A model generated the notes under the pieces. The model had not been told where the DNA came from. It searched no databases and saw only the letters and a list, made by a program, of their open reading frames with translations. A stretch of 61,818 nt of DNA from an uncultured Clostridia bacterium (GTDB lineage Bacteria > Bacillota > Clostridia > Oscillospirales > Oscillospiraceae), in NCBI GenBank assembly GCA_947173485.1, contig CAMWFH010000015.1, forward strand, positions 1 to 61,818. The letters are read 5' to 3'. The stretch's first letter is position 1. Each line of letters begins with the position of its first letter. Below, in pieces: positions 35,032-43,210 of this stretch. Made by a program: the position numbers and the translations under genes.

Positions 35032-36495
35032 TTAGGCTCCCAGGTCCCGGTAGCGGGGCGTGTCCAGGGTCCGCATCATGTAGTCGTAGGGGGCGAGGAC
35101 GCCGCTGAGGGCCATCTCGAAGAGCCGGGGCGTGCAGCCGGAGAGAAGGGCGGCCCCCTGCTGGTTCCGGGTCACCGGCTGCTGCCGGTTCCGGCTGCAT
35201 ACGTTCCAGAACACCACCTGGGGCAGGGCGTAGCCCTTGGCGGCAAAGGCTTTTTTGGCGTAGTCGAAGTTGGTCATCCCCGCGTTCTCCGTGCAGCGGT
35301 CGAACTCCATATCGGAGATGAAGAACAGGGCGGAGGGCAGCTCCGACTGGGGCAGGCGGTGCTTTACCGCCGTGTCCAGGATCAGGTCGAACACCGCCTG
35401 GACGTTGGTGTTGGCCGCCTCGTTGTACCGCCGGCAGAAGCGCACCTGCTCGAAGAGGTCCCGCCCCTTCACCTCCACCAGCTGGGGCCGGCGGGAGAAG
35501 GTGATATAATGGCCATGGAAGGGGCCGGTGTTCCGCTGGGCGAAGTAGAGCCCCAGGGACAGGGCCACCGCCGCCGGGGTGGGGGACTGGGCGCTCCAGT
35601 ACATGGAGCCGGACCCGTCCACCACCGCCAGGGCCCGCTCCCCGTTGCAGTAGTCCGGCAGGGCGTTCCAGGCGGTGTCTATAGCCAGGCGCTCACCGGG
35701 GTCCGTCACGTCCCGCAGCGCCGCCGCCACCAGGTCGTAGGGGTAGAGGGCGGCGGTGTGCATACCGGCCTTCCCCGCCCGCACCTGCTCCAGATACCCC
35801 TCATACCGCTCCCGGTCGTTGCGCAGGAAAGCGGCCCGGTAGACCAGCATGGCCCGGGAAGGCTGCTTCTCATAGTCAAAGGTGTAATCCTTCTCCCGGA
35901 GGCTGTTCTCCAGGATGGCGATCCTCCGCCGGAGGGCGGCGAGGGCCTTGCGGTAGGTCCTGTCGTCCATCTTTAGGGACCGGGCCACGGTCTTGGCAGC
36001 CCGGACGGTCTCCTGGGAGCTGGCGTTCACCGACGGCAGCCACTTCCCCAGCAGGGAGACGCTCTCCCCCTCCTGCGCCAAGGCGGCCATATCGGCCTTC
36101 AGCTGGGCGGCGATCAGGGCCAGGGCATCCTCCCGGCAGGGGGTGTCCAGCAGGCAGAGCAGGTCGTCCCACCGGCCATACTCCGGGATGTTGGGCAGGT
36201 TCTTCTTCACCGTCTCCGGGCTGAGCGCCGCCAGGGAGCGCAGGATGACCCGGAAGGTCCGCCGCTCCCCCAGTCCGCCCCGGATATCCCGGGCGAAGAA
36301 GGCGATGCGCACGGCCAGGTCCCGGTCCTCGCACCAGGCCTGGAGGAACCGGCCGGCGATCTCGCCCTCCGGCGCGGCCCGGAGGGCGCCGATGGTGGAG
36401 AAGAGGTCCAGGCAGTGGCTCATGGTGGAGGCGTAGGCCGCCCCGCCGTTCTCCGTCCGGGTGCGGTTCGCCTCCTTTTTCAGAAATTCCAGCAT
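35032..36495 (-). CDS. DUF2828 protein: TROVE/Ro60-like with vWA domain
   Basis: The 487-residue protein has an N-terminal all-helical repeat region (about 1-280) of TROVE/Ro60 type and a C-terminal von Willebrand A domain with MIDAS motif DGSGS at residues 293-297 and DMEFD further on. Ro60-like rings bind misfolded RNAs and Y RNAs. DUF2828 members are the divergent bacterial and plant branch. ATG 36495 is set by AAAGGAGGA just before it; the longer upstream frame would run through the RNA array. Its 5' region carries four tRNA-like units, its 3' neighbour is a nucleotidyltransferase. Confidence 0.88.
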   Translation of the reverse strand: MLEFLKKEANRTRTENGGAAYASTMSHCLDLFSTIGALRAAPEGEIAGRFLQAWCEDRDLAVRIAFFARDIRGGLGERRTFRVILRSLAALSPETVKKNLPNIPEYGRWDDLLCLLDTPCREDALALIAAQLKADMAALAQEGESVSLLGKWLPSVNASSQETVRAAKTVARSLKMDDRTYRKALAALRRRIAILENSLREKDYTFDYEKQPSRAMLVYRAAFLRNDRERYEGYLEQVRAGKAGMHTAALYPYDLVAAALRDVTDPGERLAIDTAWNALPDYCNGERALAVVDGSGSMYWSAQSPTPAAVALSLGLYFAQRNTGPFHGHYITFSRRPQLVEVKGRDLFEQVRFCRRYNEAANTNVQAVFDLILDTAVKHRLPQSELPSALFFISDMEFDRCTENAGMTNFDYAKKAFAAKGYALPQVVFWNVCSRNRQQPVTRNQQGAALLSGCTPRLFEMALSGVLAPYDYMMRTLDTPRYRDLGA

Positions 36496-36515
36496 ACGAG
36501 TCCTCCTTTTGTAAC

Positions 36516-36609
36516 AAGGCACAGTTCCGCTCCCGCCGGAGCGGGAGGGGTGGATTCGAACCACGCCCCCAGTGAAGGAGGCTGCCAGTCAGATTGCTGC
36601 ATGTGCCTT
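36516..36609 (-). ncRNA. tRNA-like unit 4 of the array
   Basis: AAGGCACA (36602-36609) and TGTGCCTT (36516-36523) form a perfect 8-bp closing stem. Inside are a stem GCCTCC/GGGGGC, a textbook T-arm GTGG TTCGAAT CCAC (36550-36564) and a hairpin CTCCCGC TCCG GCGGGAG (36530-36547). Unlike a true tRNA the T-arm is not next to the acceptor and no CCA or clear anticodon arm is present. Followed by GTTAC, then the RBS of the DUF2828 gene. Confidence 0.7.
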
Positions 36610-36615
36610 TCAGAC

Positions 36616-36718
36616 AAAGCGCCATTTTTCTGAGAGGGGAGTCGGACCCCGTCCTGCCCCCAAGGGGACAGCCGCACCGGCTGCGGTCACAGCCTTAAAG
36701 AGCTGCTGTTGACGCTTT
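36616..36718 (-). ncRNA. tRNA-like unit 3 of the array
   Basis: AAAGCGTC (36711-36718) pairs with GGCGCTTT (36616-36623), 8 bp with one G-U. Inside, in tRNA order: a D-arm-like CAGC/GCTG stem, an anticodon-arm-like CCGCA/TGCGG stem, a CCCC/GGGG mini-stem in the variable position and a T-arm GGGG TCCGACT CCCC with a seven-base loop. It is the most complete cloverleaf of the four. Followed by GTCTGA. Confidence 0.68.
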
Positions 36719-36727
36719 TTAAGGAAC

Positions 36728-36796
36728 AAGGCGCCGTTTTTTCCCATACCACCAAAGGGGCGGTAGATGTCAAAAACAAATTGCTGCCAGCGCCTT
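36728..36796 (-). ncRNA. tRNA-like unit 2 of the array
   Basis: AAGGCGC (36790-36796) pairs with GCGCCTT (36728-36734), extended by T-G and G-C to 9 bp. The interior has a TACC/GGTA hairpin but no clear T-loop. Its first 23 bases match the start of unit 4 at 19 positions (36777-36799 against 36590-36612), evidence of duplication. Followed by GTTCC. Confidence 0.6.
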
Positions 36797-36803
36797 TCAA
36801 AAC

Positions 36804-36868
36804 AGGGCACGTCCGGGTTTCAAGCCGGTTTCTGTGAGAGAAAGGGAAATGGTGGCTGTCCGTGCCCT
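36804..36868 (-). ncRNA. tRNA-like unit 1 of the array
   Basis: AGGGCACG (36861-36868) and CGTGCCCT (36804-36811) form a perfect 8-bp closing stem. It contains an anticodon-arm-like TTTCT CTCAC AGAAA hairpin (36829-36843) and a CCGG/CCGG arm with loop CTTGAAAC in T-arm position. The promoter places the RNA 5' end within a few bases of this stem. Followed by GTTTT. Confidence 0.65.
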
Positions 36869-36876
36869 TGGCGCTT

Positions 36877-36905
36877 ATTATAGCAGGCGGAGGAAAACTT
36901 TGCAA
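36877..36905 (-). promoter_or_regulatory. Sigma-A promoter of the RNA array and DUF2828-RlaP operon
   Basis: TTGCAA (36900-36905) and TATAAT (36877-36882) on the minus strand are exactly 17 bases apart. Transcription would start near 36869-36870, at the first closing stem. 36906-37032 contains nothing else recognisable except the leader of the opposite SMI1 gene. Confidence 0.8.
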
Positions 36906-37032
36906 GGGCCTATCTCCCCGCAGCCGCCGGGGCTCTCAAAATATTGCGTATTGCTTTGACCGCGGTCTTGGGCTATGATCGGTCTAAAAGACCGGGCTTT
37001 TGCCTGCATATCTCAAACGAGGAGGAGACACC

Positions 37033-37692
37033 ATGACAGCGCAGGAAGAAAGAGACTTTGTAACAGGCGCGTTCCAAAAGCTAAAGGAACGCAGCTGGTT
37101 CCCCGGCAAAACCTTCGAGCCGTCCGCCATCACCGAGCAGGAGATCGCCGCCTTTGAGCAGGCCCACCAAGTCAAGCTGCCCTCGCTTTACAAGACGTTC
37201 CTGACATCGTTCCTGCTCCCTGCTGACGAATGCGGTCAGATCTGCGCCATCTGCGATAATGGCGGAGACCTTAGCCCGCTGTGGCAGATGATCGACAGCC
37301 CCAGGACCATGGAGGACGTATCGGACCGGATGGAGATCTTGCAGGAGATTCGGGAGTTCTGCGAGCTGCCGGAGGACTGCTTTCAAAACCTGATCCCGAT
37401 CGGCGACTGGGGCGCCGGCTGGGGGCCGCTGTGCATCGACCTGTCCAGGCCGGAGGAGAAGGTGGATCGGGACGATCCGTCTACCTGGTCCCTGGTCTGG
37501 TTCGACCACGAGGAATTTGAATGGGACGAGACGTATCTGGGCGATGATGGACTGCTCCACGGACGTGCGGCCCTGCCGGATCTGAAGACGTTCCTGGAGG
37601 AATACTTCTATGGGTCCTTAGAGGCCAGGTCTGCCCAGGAGGAGGGCATAGAGCCCACCTATGCGTGGTATCAGGCCACATTGGAGCGATAG
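37033..37692 (+). CDS. SMI1/KNR4 family protein
   Basis: The 219-residue protein has the SMI1/KNR4 (SUKH) features: ITEQEIAAFEQAHQVKLPSLYKTFL near the start, IPIGDWGAG in the centre and a C-terminal LFHDFEE-like acidic segment (LVWFDHEEFEWDE). SUKH proteins are common immunity proteins of polymorphic toxins; others are cytoplasmic scaffold proteins. Start 37033 is fixed by GAGGAGG upstream. No toxin gene lies next to it. A methyltransferase gene follows 49 bp later on the same strand. Confidence 0.8.
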   Translation: MTAQEERDFVTGAFQKLKERSWFPGKTFEPSAITEQEIAAFEQAHQVKLPSLYKTFLTSFLLPADECGQICAICDNGGDLSPLWQMIDSPRTMEDVSDRMEILQEIREFCELPEDCFQNLIPIGDWGAGWGPLCIDLSRPEEKVDRDDPSTWSLVWFDHEEFEWDETYLGDDGLLHGRAALPDLKTFLEEYFYGSLEARSAQEEGIEPTYAWYQATLER

Positions 37693-37741
37693 GCCGATCC
37701 TTTGGAAGGGGATCTGGGAAGAGAGTTGGAAGGAGATGAAA

Positions 37742-38497
37742 ATGGAACATCCATCTATGGTAGACTTGCTGCTTGAAACGCATATCGATCTGGAGCGCCA
37801 GGGCCCCGGGAGCTTTGAGGCGATCGAGCAGGCCCTTGCATTCCTTGGGCCGCTGGACCAGTCCTCCAAGATCGCGGATCTGGGGTGCGGGACTGGAGGG
37901 CAAACGATGTTTTTAGCCCAGCGTCTCCCTGGCACGATCACGGGACTGGATATGTTCCCCGCGTTTATCGACAGGTTCCATAAAAATGCAAGGAGCAGGG
38001 GCCTGGAAGAGCGGGTGACAGGCATCGTTGGCTCTATGGAGGCCCTGCCGTTCCCCGAACATTCTTTAGACCTGATCTGGTCAGAGGGCGCGATCGACAA
38101 CATCGGCTTTGAGAAGGGGCTTTCCCACTGGCACGGCTTTCTCAAAAAGGGGGGCTTCGTTGCGGTGACCAGCCCGTCCTGGCTCACGGCAGAGCGTCCG
38201 GCTGCCGTCGAGCGGTTTTGGACTGACGCGGGGAGCCGTTTAGACTGCGTAGGAGACGGTATAGAAACGATGCAAAGGTGCGGCTACCAGTTCATCGCCT
38301 CTTTTGCTCTGCCGGAACAGTGCTGGACAGAGAATTACTTTATCCCCCGTAAAGCGGCGATCGACAGGCTGCTGGAAAAATATGCGGGGGATGAGACCGT
38401 GCTGGACTACGCCGCGCAGAACCAGTATGAAACGGAGCTTTATGCCCAGTACAGCCGGTATTATGGGTATGTATTCTATATTGGCAGAGCGATATAG
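37742..38497 (+). CDS. Class I SAM-dependent methyltransferase
   Basis: A 251-residue enzyme with the Rossmann motif I ADLGCGTGGQT, motif II GLDMFPAFID and motif IV-like SLDLIWSEGAIDNIG. The start at 37742 has GGAAGGAG 6 bases before it. It resembles UbiE-type small-molecule methyltransferases. The C-terminal segment is helical. Substrate is unknown; neighbours (a SUKH protein and an envelope lipoprotein) give no clue. A strong terminator follows. Confidence 0.88.
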   Translation: MEHPSMVDLLLETHIDLERQGPGSFEAIEQALAFLGPLDQSSKIADLGCGTGGQTMFLAQRLPGTITGLDMFPAFIDRFHKNARSRGLEERVTGIVGSMEALPFPEHSLDLIWSEGAIDNIGFEKGLSHWHGFLKKGGFVAVTSPSWLTAERPAAVERFWTDAGSRLDCVGDGIETMQRCGYQFIASFALPEQCWTENYFIPRKAAIDRLLEKYAGDETVLDYAAQNQYETELYAQYSRYYGYVFYIGRAI

Positions 38498-38520
38498 CGT
38501 CTTGAAGCAGAAAGAGAACT

Positions 38521-38554
38521 GCCGGGGAGCTGCCTGTAAGGGTGGCTCCCCGGC
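38521..38554 (+). terminator. Terminator after the methyltransferase
   Basis: GCCGGGGAGC and GCTCCCCGGC form a 10-bp stem around a short internal loop; T-content after it is weak (CGTCATTCTG). Confidence 0.6.
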
Positions 38555-38607
38555 CGTCATTCTGCCGCCTCTTAAAAAAGGAACTGCTTTTCTGCCGGGT
38601 GGAAGTG

Positions 38608-38636
38608 TTGCATTTTTTGGACGGCTATAGTATACT
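38608..38636 (+). promoter_or_regulatory. Sigma-A promoter of the envelope gene cluster
   Basis: TTGCAT (38608-38613) and TATACT (38631-38636) are 17 bases apart, 32 bases before the start of the lipoprotein gene. Confidence 0.75.
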
Positions 38637-38667
38637 GAGATCACTTTATCCAACAAGGAGCTTTGCG

Positions 38668-41634
38668 ATGTCCATTCATGCCAGAGGGCGGCGGGCGCTG
38701 GCGGCGCTGCTGGCTGTCCTCCTTCTCTGCACCGGCTGCCAGCGGACGGCCAAAACGCCGGCGGCGGCCCCCGTCCAGGAGGCGGTCCCGGCGGCGGAGG
38801 ACCTGTCCGCCGCTGTGGTCTATGGCCCTGGGGACCGCTGGCGGGACACCCTGGCCGCTCTGGAAAACTCCACCCTGGCTGACCTCACCGCCGCCGCTCT
38901 GCCGGCGGAGGAGGACTTCTCCAGCTATGACATGGTCATCCCCGACCCGGCCTTGGCCGTGGCGGAGGGGCCGGACTGGCTCGCCCTCCGGGACCGGCTC
39001 ATGGACTACGTCCAAAAGGGCGGCCTCCTGGTGCTGGACAACAGCCTCTGGAGCGAATTTCCCCTGGATTTCTTGGGTATCTCTGGCGCGTCGCCCCTGA
39101 CAGGGGCCTTTGCAGAGCTGACCTTCCCGGCGGTCCGGCCCGATCTGACCGGGTGGCAGGAGGTCATCCGGGACTTCGCCGCCCTCTATCCGGCCTACTA
39201 TAACGCAGAGGAACTTGCCGCCCAGGACTACGGCGTGGGCTTCATCCTGGATGGGGCCGAGGCGGCGGCCTCCCTGGGGGAGCTGGCCCTCTACACCTTC
39301 CACGATGTGGGCGATGGCGCGGTGGTGCTGACCAACCCCCTCCTGCCCAACTTCTTCTCCATCACTGCCCCCTCCCTGGAGACGTATCAAGAGGGACAAG
39401 CCCCCTTCGCCAACACCACTGCCAGCGCCAACAGGCTCTTTTACGGGAAGCTCCTGGCCTATCTCTCCATGGAGCGCTATGGGTACGCCCTGGAGCGGGT
39501 CTACGGCTCCTTCGGCACCAACCCCCTGGCCTGGGAGCTCCACTATGAGGACATCACCGCCGTGGCCAACGGGTCCTGCTACCAGTTCGCGGACCTGGCG
39601 GAGGCGGCGGGGCAGATCCCCTCCTTCTCCCTGGTGCGGGACTTCTACTGGTGGTTCCTCCGGGCGGAGAGCATCACCTACCTGACGAACCAGTCCGCCA
39701 AGGGCGGCCTGTCCTTCGCCATGGACGAGGTGGAGAACGCCTACTCCTCCGGTACCCACGTCCTCAGCGGCAGCGGCTGGCTGGAGCAGGTCCGGGTGGA
39801 GAACACCATCAGTTACTTTGACGACACCGGCGGCTACGACCAGCGGGCCTATCCCTGCCTCTATGACCTGGACGCTGACGGGCGGCTGGATATCCTGGCC
39901 GGCAGCAGCGACGGGCAGCTCTACTTCTATAGGGCCCTGGCGGATACGGACCGCTTCACCACCGAGCCCGCCCAGATCCTGGGCCGGCTGGAGGGCGGCT
40001 GGTCCGCCCCGGCGGTGTTGGATATAGACGGGGACGGCAGACCGGATATCGTGTCCGGCACGGGAGACGGACGGCTCTATTGGTTCCGAGGGACCGGCGG
40101 TCTCTCCTTCACCCCCATGGGGGCGCTGGACTTCTCCTTGGGCTGGGGCGAGGCCCAGGTGTTCCCCGCCGCCGGGGATTGGAACGGCGATGGCGTGACG
40201 GACTTGGCCGTTGGTTCCTCCAACGGGCATCTGGCCCTCTTTTACGGCCAGCGGGAGGCGGACAGCGCCCTCACCTTCCTTCGGCGGCAGGAGATTCCCC
40301 TGCCGGAGGAGATCGGGGACTGGGCGGCCCCCTGCGCCGTGGACCTGGATGGGGACGGGCGGCTGGATATCGCCCTAGGCACCTTCCACGGCTATGTGGC
40401 CCGGCTGCTCCAGACGGCCTCCGGTTTCCGGTGGGAGGGCTATCTGGAGGGGCCGGAGCAGAACTACAAGGGCAACTTCCACCTGAAATTCGGCAACAAC
40501 TGCGTCCCCGCCTTTGGCGACGTGAACGGCGACGGGGCGCTGGACCTGGTCTGCGGGCAGCTGGAGTACGGCCTGGGCTACCCCATCGACTCGGAGCATT
40601 TCCCCTACCGAAAGGAGCTCCAGGAGCAGATCGACTGGATGGAGGCGAAGCACTACTATGTGTGCAGCCACGCCCTGACCCACAAATACGCCTCCATCGG
40701 CTACGAGGAGCGGGAGTTCGCCCGGCAGTGGGAGGCCCTCAGCAGCTACGGGGTGGACCTTAATGGCACCGGCACCAACCAGCACACCTGGCACACCAGC
40801 GGCGAGGGCCCGGCCCAGACCTTCTCGGCCCAGTACCGCCAGGGGATGCTGTGGAACTCCGGGGCGGAGCTGCCCAAGAGCGAGGCCACGCCCCAGGTCT
40901 CGGCGGAGAACGTGCTGGCCTTGCCCTTCTTCCTGGAGGAGGACGGGCAGGACACCATGCTGCTGCTGAACGCCTCCACCCTGTTCTACCGGGGGGAGGA
41001 CTGGGCGGCGGCCTCCGCCCGGTACGGCGTGCCGGTGCTGATGTACTACCACTGCGACATGATCTATAAGAGCGACAACGAGGCCCGGCAGGCGGTCCAG
41101 ACCGTGTCGGACTTTTTGGGGACCCATGACTATATGTGCGTCCGGGAGGACCAGCTGGCCTATGCCGCGGCGGCGGCGCTGAACACCGCCGTCACCGCCA
41201 GCCGAGACGGGGACGTTCTCCGCCTCTCCGCCCGGACGGTAGACCCGGCTATCGCCCTGTACGATCCAGCCTACCAGTCCGCCGTGGGGGTGAAACTGAC
41301 CTTTGCCGATGGGATCGATGCCGGGGCCTACACCACCGATGCCTCTGTCTGGCGGCGGATGGGCAACTCCCTGTACCTCTCCCTGGATAAGGACGTATCC
41401 GTCTGGAAGGGCGAACAGGCGGGGGGCCACCTGCGGCGAGTGAACACACCGGCGGAGATCGCCTGGAGCGGCGGGGACCTGACGGTCTCCTTCACCCAGG
41501 GGGGCCTGATGCAGGCGGAGGTGGAGGGGACCGTGTCCACCCCCTGCGAGGGCTGGGCCATGACCCGCACCGGGGAGAACACCCTGTTCACCAAGTTCGG
41601 CGAGGCCGAGACACTGACGCTGCACCTTTGGTAA
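38668..41634 (+). CDS. Large FG-GAP/VCBS-repeat lipoprotein with deacetylase-like segment
   Basis: The 988-residue protein has a lipoprotein signal (LCTGC, Cys24). Residues about 60-330 resemble a mixed globular domain. At about 405-640 five FG-GAP/VCBS calcium-loop repeats follow (DLDADGRLD, DIDGDGRPD, DWNGDGVTD, DLDGDGRLD, DVNGDGALD), forming a beta-propeller. Then comes SHALTH (SHxxxH), like motif 2 of NodB polysaccharide deacetylases, and a beta-rich C-terminus. It is on the outer face of the membrane. First gene of the cluster that carries amino-acid activation and MBOAT genes, so a role in modifying or binding a surface polysaccharide is likely; catalysis is unproven. Confidence 0.75.
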   Translation: MSIHARGRRALAALLAVLLLCTGCQRTAKTPAAAPVQEAVPAAEDLSAAVVYGPGDRWRDTLAALENSTLADLTAAALPAEEDFSSYDMVIPDPALAVAEGPDWLALRDRLMDYVQKGGLLVLDNSLWSEFPLDFLGISGASPLTGAFAELTFPAVRPDLTGWQEVIRDFAALYPAYYNAEELAAQDYGVGFILDGAEAAASLGELALYTFHDVGDGAVVLTNPLLPNFFSITAPSLETYQEGQAPFANTTASANRLFYGKLLAYLSMERYGYALERVYGSFGTNPLAWELHYEDITAVANGSCYQFADLAEAAGQIPSFSLVRDFYWWFLRAESITYLTNQSAKGGLSFAMDEVENAYSSGTHVLSGSGWLEQVRVENTISYFDDTGGYDQRAYPCLYDLDADGRLDILAGSSDGQLYFYRALADTDRFTTEPAQILGRLEGGWSAPAVLDIDGDGRPDIVSGTGDGRLYWFRGTGGLSFTPMGALDFSLGWGEAQVFPAAGDWNGDGVTDLAVGSSNGHLALFYGQREADSALTFLRRQEIPLPEEIGDWAAPCAVDLDGDGRLDIALGTFHGYVARLLQTASGFRWEGYLEGPEQNYKGNFHLKFGNNCVPAFGDVNGDGALDLVCGQLEYGLGYPIDSEHFPYRKELQEQIDWMEAKHYYVCSHALTHKYASIGYEEREFARQWEALSSYGVDLNGTGTNQHTWHTSGEGPAQTFSAQYRQGMLWNSGAELPKSEATPQVSAENVLALPFFLEEDGQDTMLLLNASTLFYRGEDWAAASARYGVPVLMYYHCDMIYKSDNEARQAVQTVSDFLGTHDYMCVREDQLAYAAAAALNTAVTASRDGDVLRLSARTVDPAIALYDPAYQSAVGVKLTFADGIDAGAYTTDASVWRRMGNSLYLSLDKDVSVWKGEQAGGHLRRVNTPAEIAWSGGDLTVSFTQGGLMQAEVEGTVSTPCEGWAMTRTGENTLFTKFGEAETLTLHLW

Positions 41635-41695
41635 CGCCTAATAAAAAGTTTTTCTCCTTTTCTTGTACACAAAGAAAAGGGCAAGGGGAGGTCTT

Positions 41696-43210
41696 ATGAA
41701 CACAGCGATTCGCCTGCTGGAGCAGGCGGCGGCCCGGTGGCCGGATAAGATAGCCGTGGAGGAGGAGACCGGCAGCATCACCTACGGCGCTCTCCTCCGG
41801 CGGGCCCAGGCCATAGGCACCGGCCTGCTGGCCCAGGGCGTCTCCGGTCCCGTGATCGTCTATCTGCCCAAGAGCATCGATGCCCTGGCGGCCTTCTTCG
41901 GGGCCCTCTGCGCCGGGACGGCCTATGTGCCGGTGGATGCCCATATCCCCATGGCCCGGCTGGGGAAGATCGCGGAGAACCTGCGGCCCGGCTGCATCGT
42001 CACCCATGAGGACCTGCTGCCCAACTTAGAGGGCACCGGCCTGACCGGGACGCTCTTGTCCGGCCTGGAGGGGGCGATCGACGGGGACGCCGTGGCCCGG
42101 GCCACGGCGGGGGTCATCGACACGGACCCCATCTATATCATGTACACCTCCGGCTCCACCGGGACCCCCAAGGGGGTCACCATCCCCCACCGGGGCATTT
42201 TGGACTACGCTGATTGGGTGGTGGACACCTTCGGCTTTGACGAGACTACGGTGATGGCTAACCAGGCCCCCTTCTACTTCGACAACTCCACCTTCGATAT
42301 CTACGGCACTCTCCGCTGCGGCGGCAAGCTGCTACTGACCCCGGAGACCCTGTTCCTCTTCCCCCTAAAGCTGCCGGAGTACCTGGAGGCCAACGAGGTG
42401 ACCTCCATCTTCTGGGTGCCCACGGTGATGATGAACGTGGCCAACGCCGGGGCCCTGGAGGGCCACCCCTTGCCGAAGCTGAAAAACGTGGCCTTCTGCG
42501 GGGAGGTCATGCCCAATAAGCAGCTGAACATCTGGCGGCGGGCCCTGCCCCACTGCGCCTACGCCAACCTATACGGCCCCACGGAGATCACCGACGTCTG
42601 CTGCTATTACAAGGTGGACCGGGCGTTCGCCGACCACGAGAGCCTGCCCATCGGCCGGGCCTGCGAGAATATGCGGGCCATGGTGCTGATGGAGGAGGGC
42701 CGGGAGGCGGCGGTGGAGGAGACCGGGGAGCTGTGCATCGCCGGCAGCGGCGTGGCCCTGGGGTACTGGAACGCCCCGGAGCTGACGGCCAGAGCTTTCG
42801 TCCAGGACCCCCTGCGGCCCCACACGGCGTCCCGGATGTACCGCACCGGGGACCTGGCCAAGGTGGGGCAGGACGGCCTGCTCTACTTCCTGGGCCGGCG
42901 GGACAGCCAGATCAAGCTGAAAGGCAACCGGATCGAGCTGGGGGAGATCGAGACTGCCGCCGTGTGCATCCCCGGCGTGGCCAATGCCTGCGCCCTGCTG
43001 GACGAGGCGGCGGGGCAGATCGTGCTCTTCGCGGAGAGCGGCGAAAAGCTGACCCTGCGGCAGGCCAACAAGGTGCTGAAGCAGTATATCCCGGCCTATA
43101 TGCTGCCGGGGCGGCTGGTGGTGATGGAGCGCCTGCCCCACACCGCCAACGATAAGATCGACCGGGTGCGCCTGCGGGCGTCCCTTACGGAGGAGGTGGC
43201 CCCATGCTGA
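41696..43210 (+). CDS. Amino acid adenylation enzyme 1 (DltA-like)
   Basis: The 504-residue ANL-superfamily enzyme has A3 YTSGSTGTPKG, A5 NLYGPTEITD, A7-type MYRTGDLAK and A10 NDKID. YFDNSTFD keeps the aspartate that binds the alpha-amino group in amino-acid activating members, so the substrate is probably an amino acid. It would charge the carrier protein encoded at 44752. It is DltA-sized and free-standing. Start 41696 has GGGGAGG upstream. The stop overlaps the second adenylation gene (ATGCTGA). The specificity pocket cannot be decoded with confidence. Confidence 0.85.
   Translation: MNTAIRLLEQAAARWPDKIAVEEETGSITYGALLRRAQAIGTGLLAQGVSGPVIVYLPKSIDALAAFFGALCAGTAYVPVDAHIPMARLGKIAENLRPGCIVTHEDLLPNLEGTGLTGTLLSGLEGAIDGDAVARATAGVIDTDPIYIMYTSGSTGTPKGVTIPHRGILDYADWVVDTFGFDETTVMANQAPFYFDNSTFDIYGTLRCGGKLLLTPETLFLFPLKLPEYLEANEVTSIFWVPTVMMNVANAGALEGHPLPKLKNVAFCGEVMPNKQLNIWRRALPHCAYANLYGPTEITDVCCYYKVDRAFADHESLPIGRACENMRAMVLMEEGREAAVEETGELCIAGSGVALGYWNAPELTARAFVQDPLRPHTASRMYRTGDLAKVGQDGLLYFLGRRDSQIKLKGNRIELGEIETAAVCIPGVANACALLDEAAGQIVLFAESGEKLTLRQANKVLKQYIPAYMLPGRLVVMERLPHTANDKIDRVRLRASLTEEVAPC

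Noticed and set aside
36516..36609. T-arm GTGG-TTCGAAT-CCAC taken as a normal tRNA gene
   Set aside because: No anticodon arm in the right place, an extra hairpin between the T-arm and the closing stem, and no CCA; it fits a tRNA-like unit better.
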